From: DASQJJ01 sp035631115
GTDB taxonomy: Bacteria > Patescibacteriota > Microgenomatia > Levybacterales > UBA12049
Direction: 5' to 3'
DNA: 5,832 nucleotides
NCBI GenBank assembly: GCA_035631115.1
Contig: DASQJJ010000100.1
Coordinates: 1-5,832 of the forward strand
This document shows positions 5,201 through 5,832 of this stretch, one piece after another. The notes beneath the pieces are model-generated. The model worked only from the letters and a program-made list of their open reading frames with translations, had not been told where the DNA came from and made no database searches. Position 1 is the first letter of the stretch, and every line of letters begins with the position of its first letter. A program made the position numbers and the translations under genes.

Positions 5201-5832
5201 TAGGGCGCTTATACCTTCTCCAACCAACCCAATAAAAAGTCCCAGTAAAGCGTGGAATTGTATAAAAGGTATCTCGGTAAGATGTCTGCTTCGAAGAAAA
5301 AGAATAAAATATTCTCCATTAAAAAGTACTAAAAAGAGCGTGACGAGAAATAAAACAATCGAGAATGTATCTTTTTTGCGTGTAGCCTGCAAAAGCAGAA
5401 AAAAGCAAAATGGAAAAAGAAAGAGAAGATGATGAACCCAGGCTAAAGGAGTGATAATAAGAATCGTACAACCAAGAAGACTGCTAAAAAAGAAGAAGTC
5501 AGAAAGAAGCGCTTTTGGTAATTTTTTCCAAATCAAAGAGCATAGAAGGACACTTCCTGCGTATACTCCTGTGGCAATTGCAGTTTGGAAATTCTGCACA
5601 TGGGGAAAGGTAAGAAGAAATGACGAAAAAGATTGATCTCGTGCAATAGCTACGGAAGATGCTACAACCGTATGAGCAAAATGTATATAATCCCAAATAT
5701 ATATAGTGTGTCCGAAGGTCCCTGCAATAAGAAACAGAAGAAAGACACAGATACCAACACCGCTCACAACCCACTGCTTTTTGCATAAAAAGTAGATAAG
5801 AAAAAATATAGGAAAAAGCTTTAAAGCAATTG
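5189..5832 (-). CDS. Polytopic membrane glycosyltransferase, GT87/DUF2029-like (5' end outside window)
   Basis: C-terminal 213 residues of a membrane protein whose frame stays open to the right edge. A GTG at 5767 could be called as a start, but the same frame upstream reads IALKLFPIFFLIYFLCKKQW without a stop, so I treat the gene as truncated by the window. The K-L-F-P string at 5810-5821 matches the lysine-proline motif that opens a membrane helix in GT87 mannosyltransferases. RDQSFSSF (visible residues 64-71) resembles the family's NQS loop, and ITPLAWVHHLLFLFPF (126-141) resembles its SPLSW-HH motif. About six hydrophobic segments follow one another. GT87 enzymes use polyprenyl-phosphate mannose in actinobacterial glycan synthesis; the substrate here is unknown. 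Stop is TGA, 30 bases before the pilin start. The catalytic N-terminal loop lies outside the window, so the family call is moderate; another GT-C family is the main alternative. Confidence 0.68.
   Translation of the reverse strand, partial: IALKLFPIFFLIYFLCKKQWVVSGVGICVFLLFLIAGTFGHTIYIWDYIHFAHTVVASSVAIARDQSFSSFLLTFPHVQNFQTAIATGVYAGSVLLCSLIWKKLPKALLSDFFFFSSLLGCTILIITPLAWVHHLLFLFPFCFFLLLQATRKKDTFSIVLFLVTLFLVLFNGEYFILFLRSRHLTEIPFIQFHALLGLFIGLVGEGISALLTR

Noticed and set aside
5189..5767. A complete 192-residue protein starting at the GTG at 5767
   Set aside because: The frame is open upstream to the window edge and encodes a further membrane helix with a K-L-F-P motif typical of GT87 proteins, so the gene is more likely truncated by the window.

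Overview
The window is an AT-rich bacterial segment with genes packed tightly on the minus strand, so transcription runs from high to low coordinates. In transcription order it holds: (1) the 3' part of a polytopic glycosyltransferase resembling GT87/DUF2029 mannosyltransferases, cut by the right edge; (2) a type IV pilin-like protein; (3) a DUF2723-family (TMEM260-like) membrane glycosyltransferase; (4) a PIG-V-like GT-C mannosyltransferase, joined to gene 3 by an ATGA overlap; (5) a prepilin peptidase (PilD/GspO type); and (6) a second, GspG-like pilin carrying an 18-residue glycine run, cut by the left edge. No plus-strand gene, tRNA, rRNA, CRISPR array or insertion sequence is visible. No stretch longer than 36 bases lies between genes, and I see no terminator hairpin.

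The standard bacterial code fits. TGA ends two genes (at 5189-5191 and in the ATGA overlap at 2577-2580), TAG ends two and TAA one, which argues against the TGA-recoded Gracilibacteria/Absconditabacteria. The combination of AT-rich DNA, small GspG-like pilins, several GT-C membrane glycosyltransferases and short heptameric AT-rich intergenic repeats is what I would expect from a Candidate Phyla Radiation (Patescibacteria) genome such as Microgenomates or Parcubacteria. This is inference; no marker gene in the window proves it.

Functionally the cluster looks like a surface-appendage locus. The peptidase would cleave the leaders of both pilins, and the three membrane glycosyltransferases would use lipid-linked sugars on the outer face of the membrane, plausibly to glycosylate the pilins or other envelope polymers. 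The assembly ATPase, platform protein and alignment genes are not in this window.

The least ordinary feature is a pair of 7-bp-period repeat tracts that bracket the prepilin peptidase gene. One supplies both candidate start codons of the poly-glycine pilin. The other sits between the PIG-V-like gene and the peptidase and creates two minimal ATG-stop ORFs where the ribosome binding site should be. The glycine run is itself a 24-bp tandem duplication.
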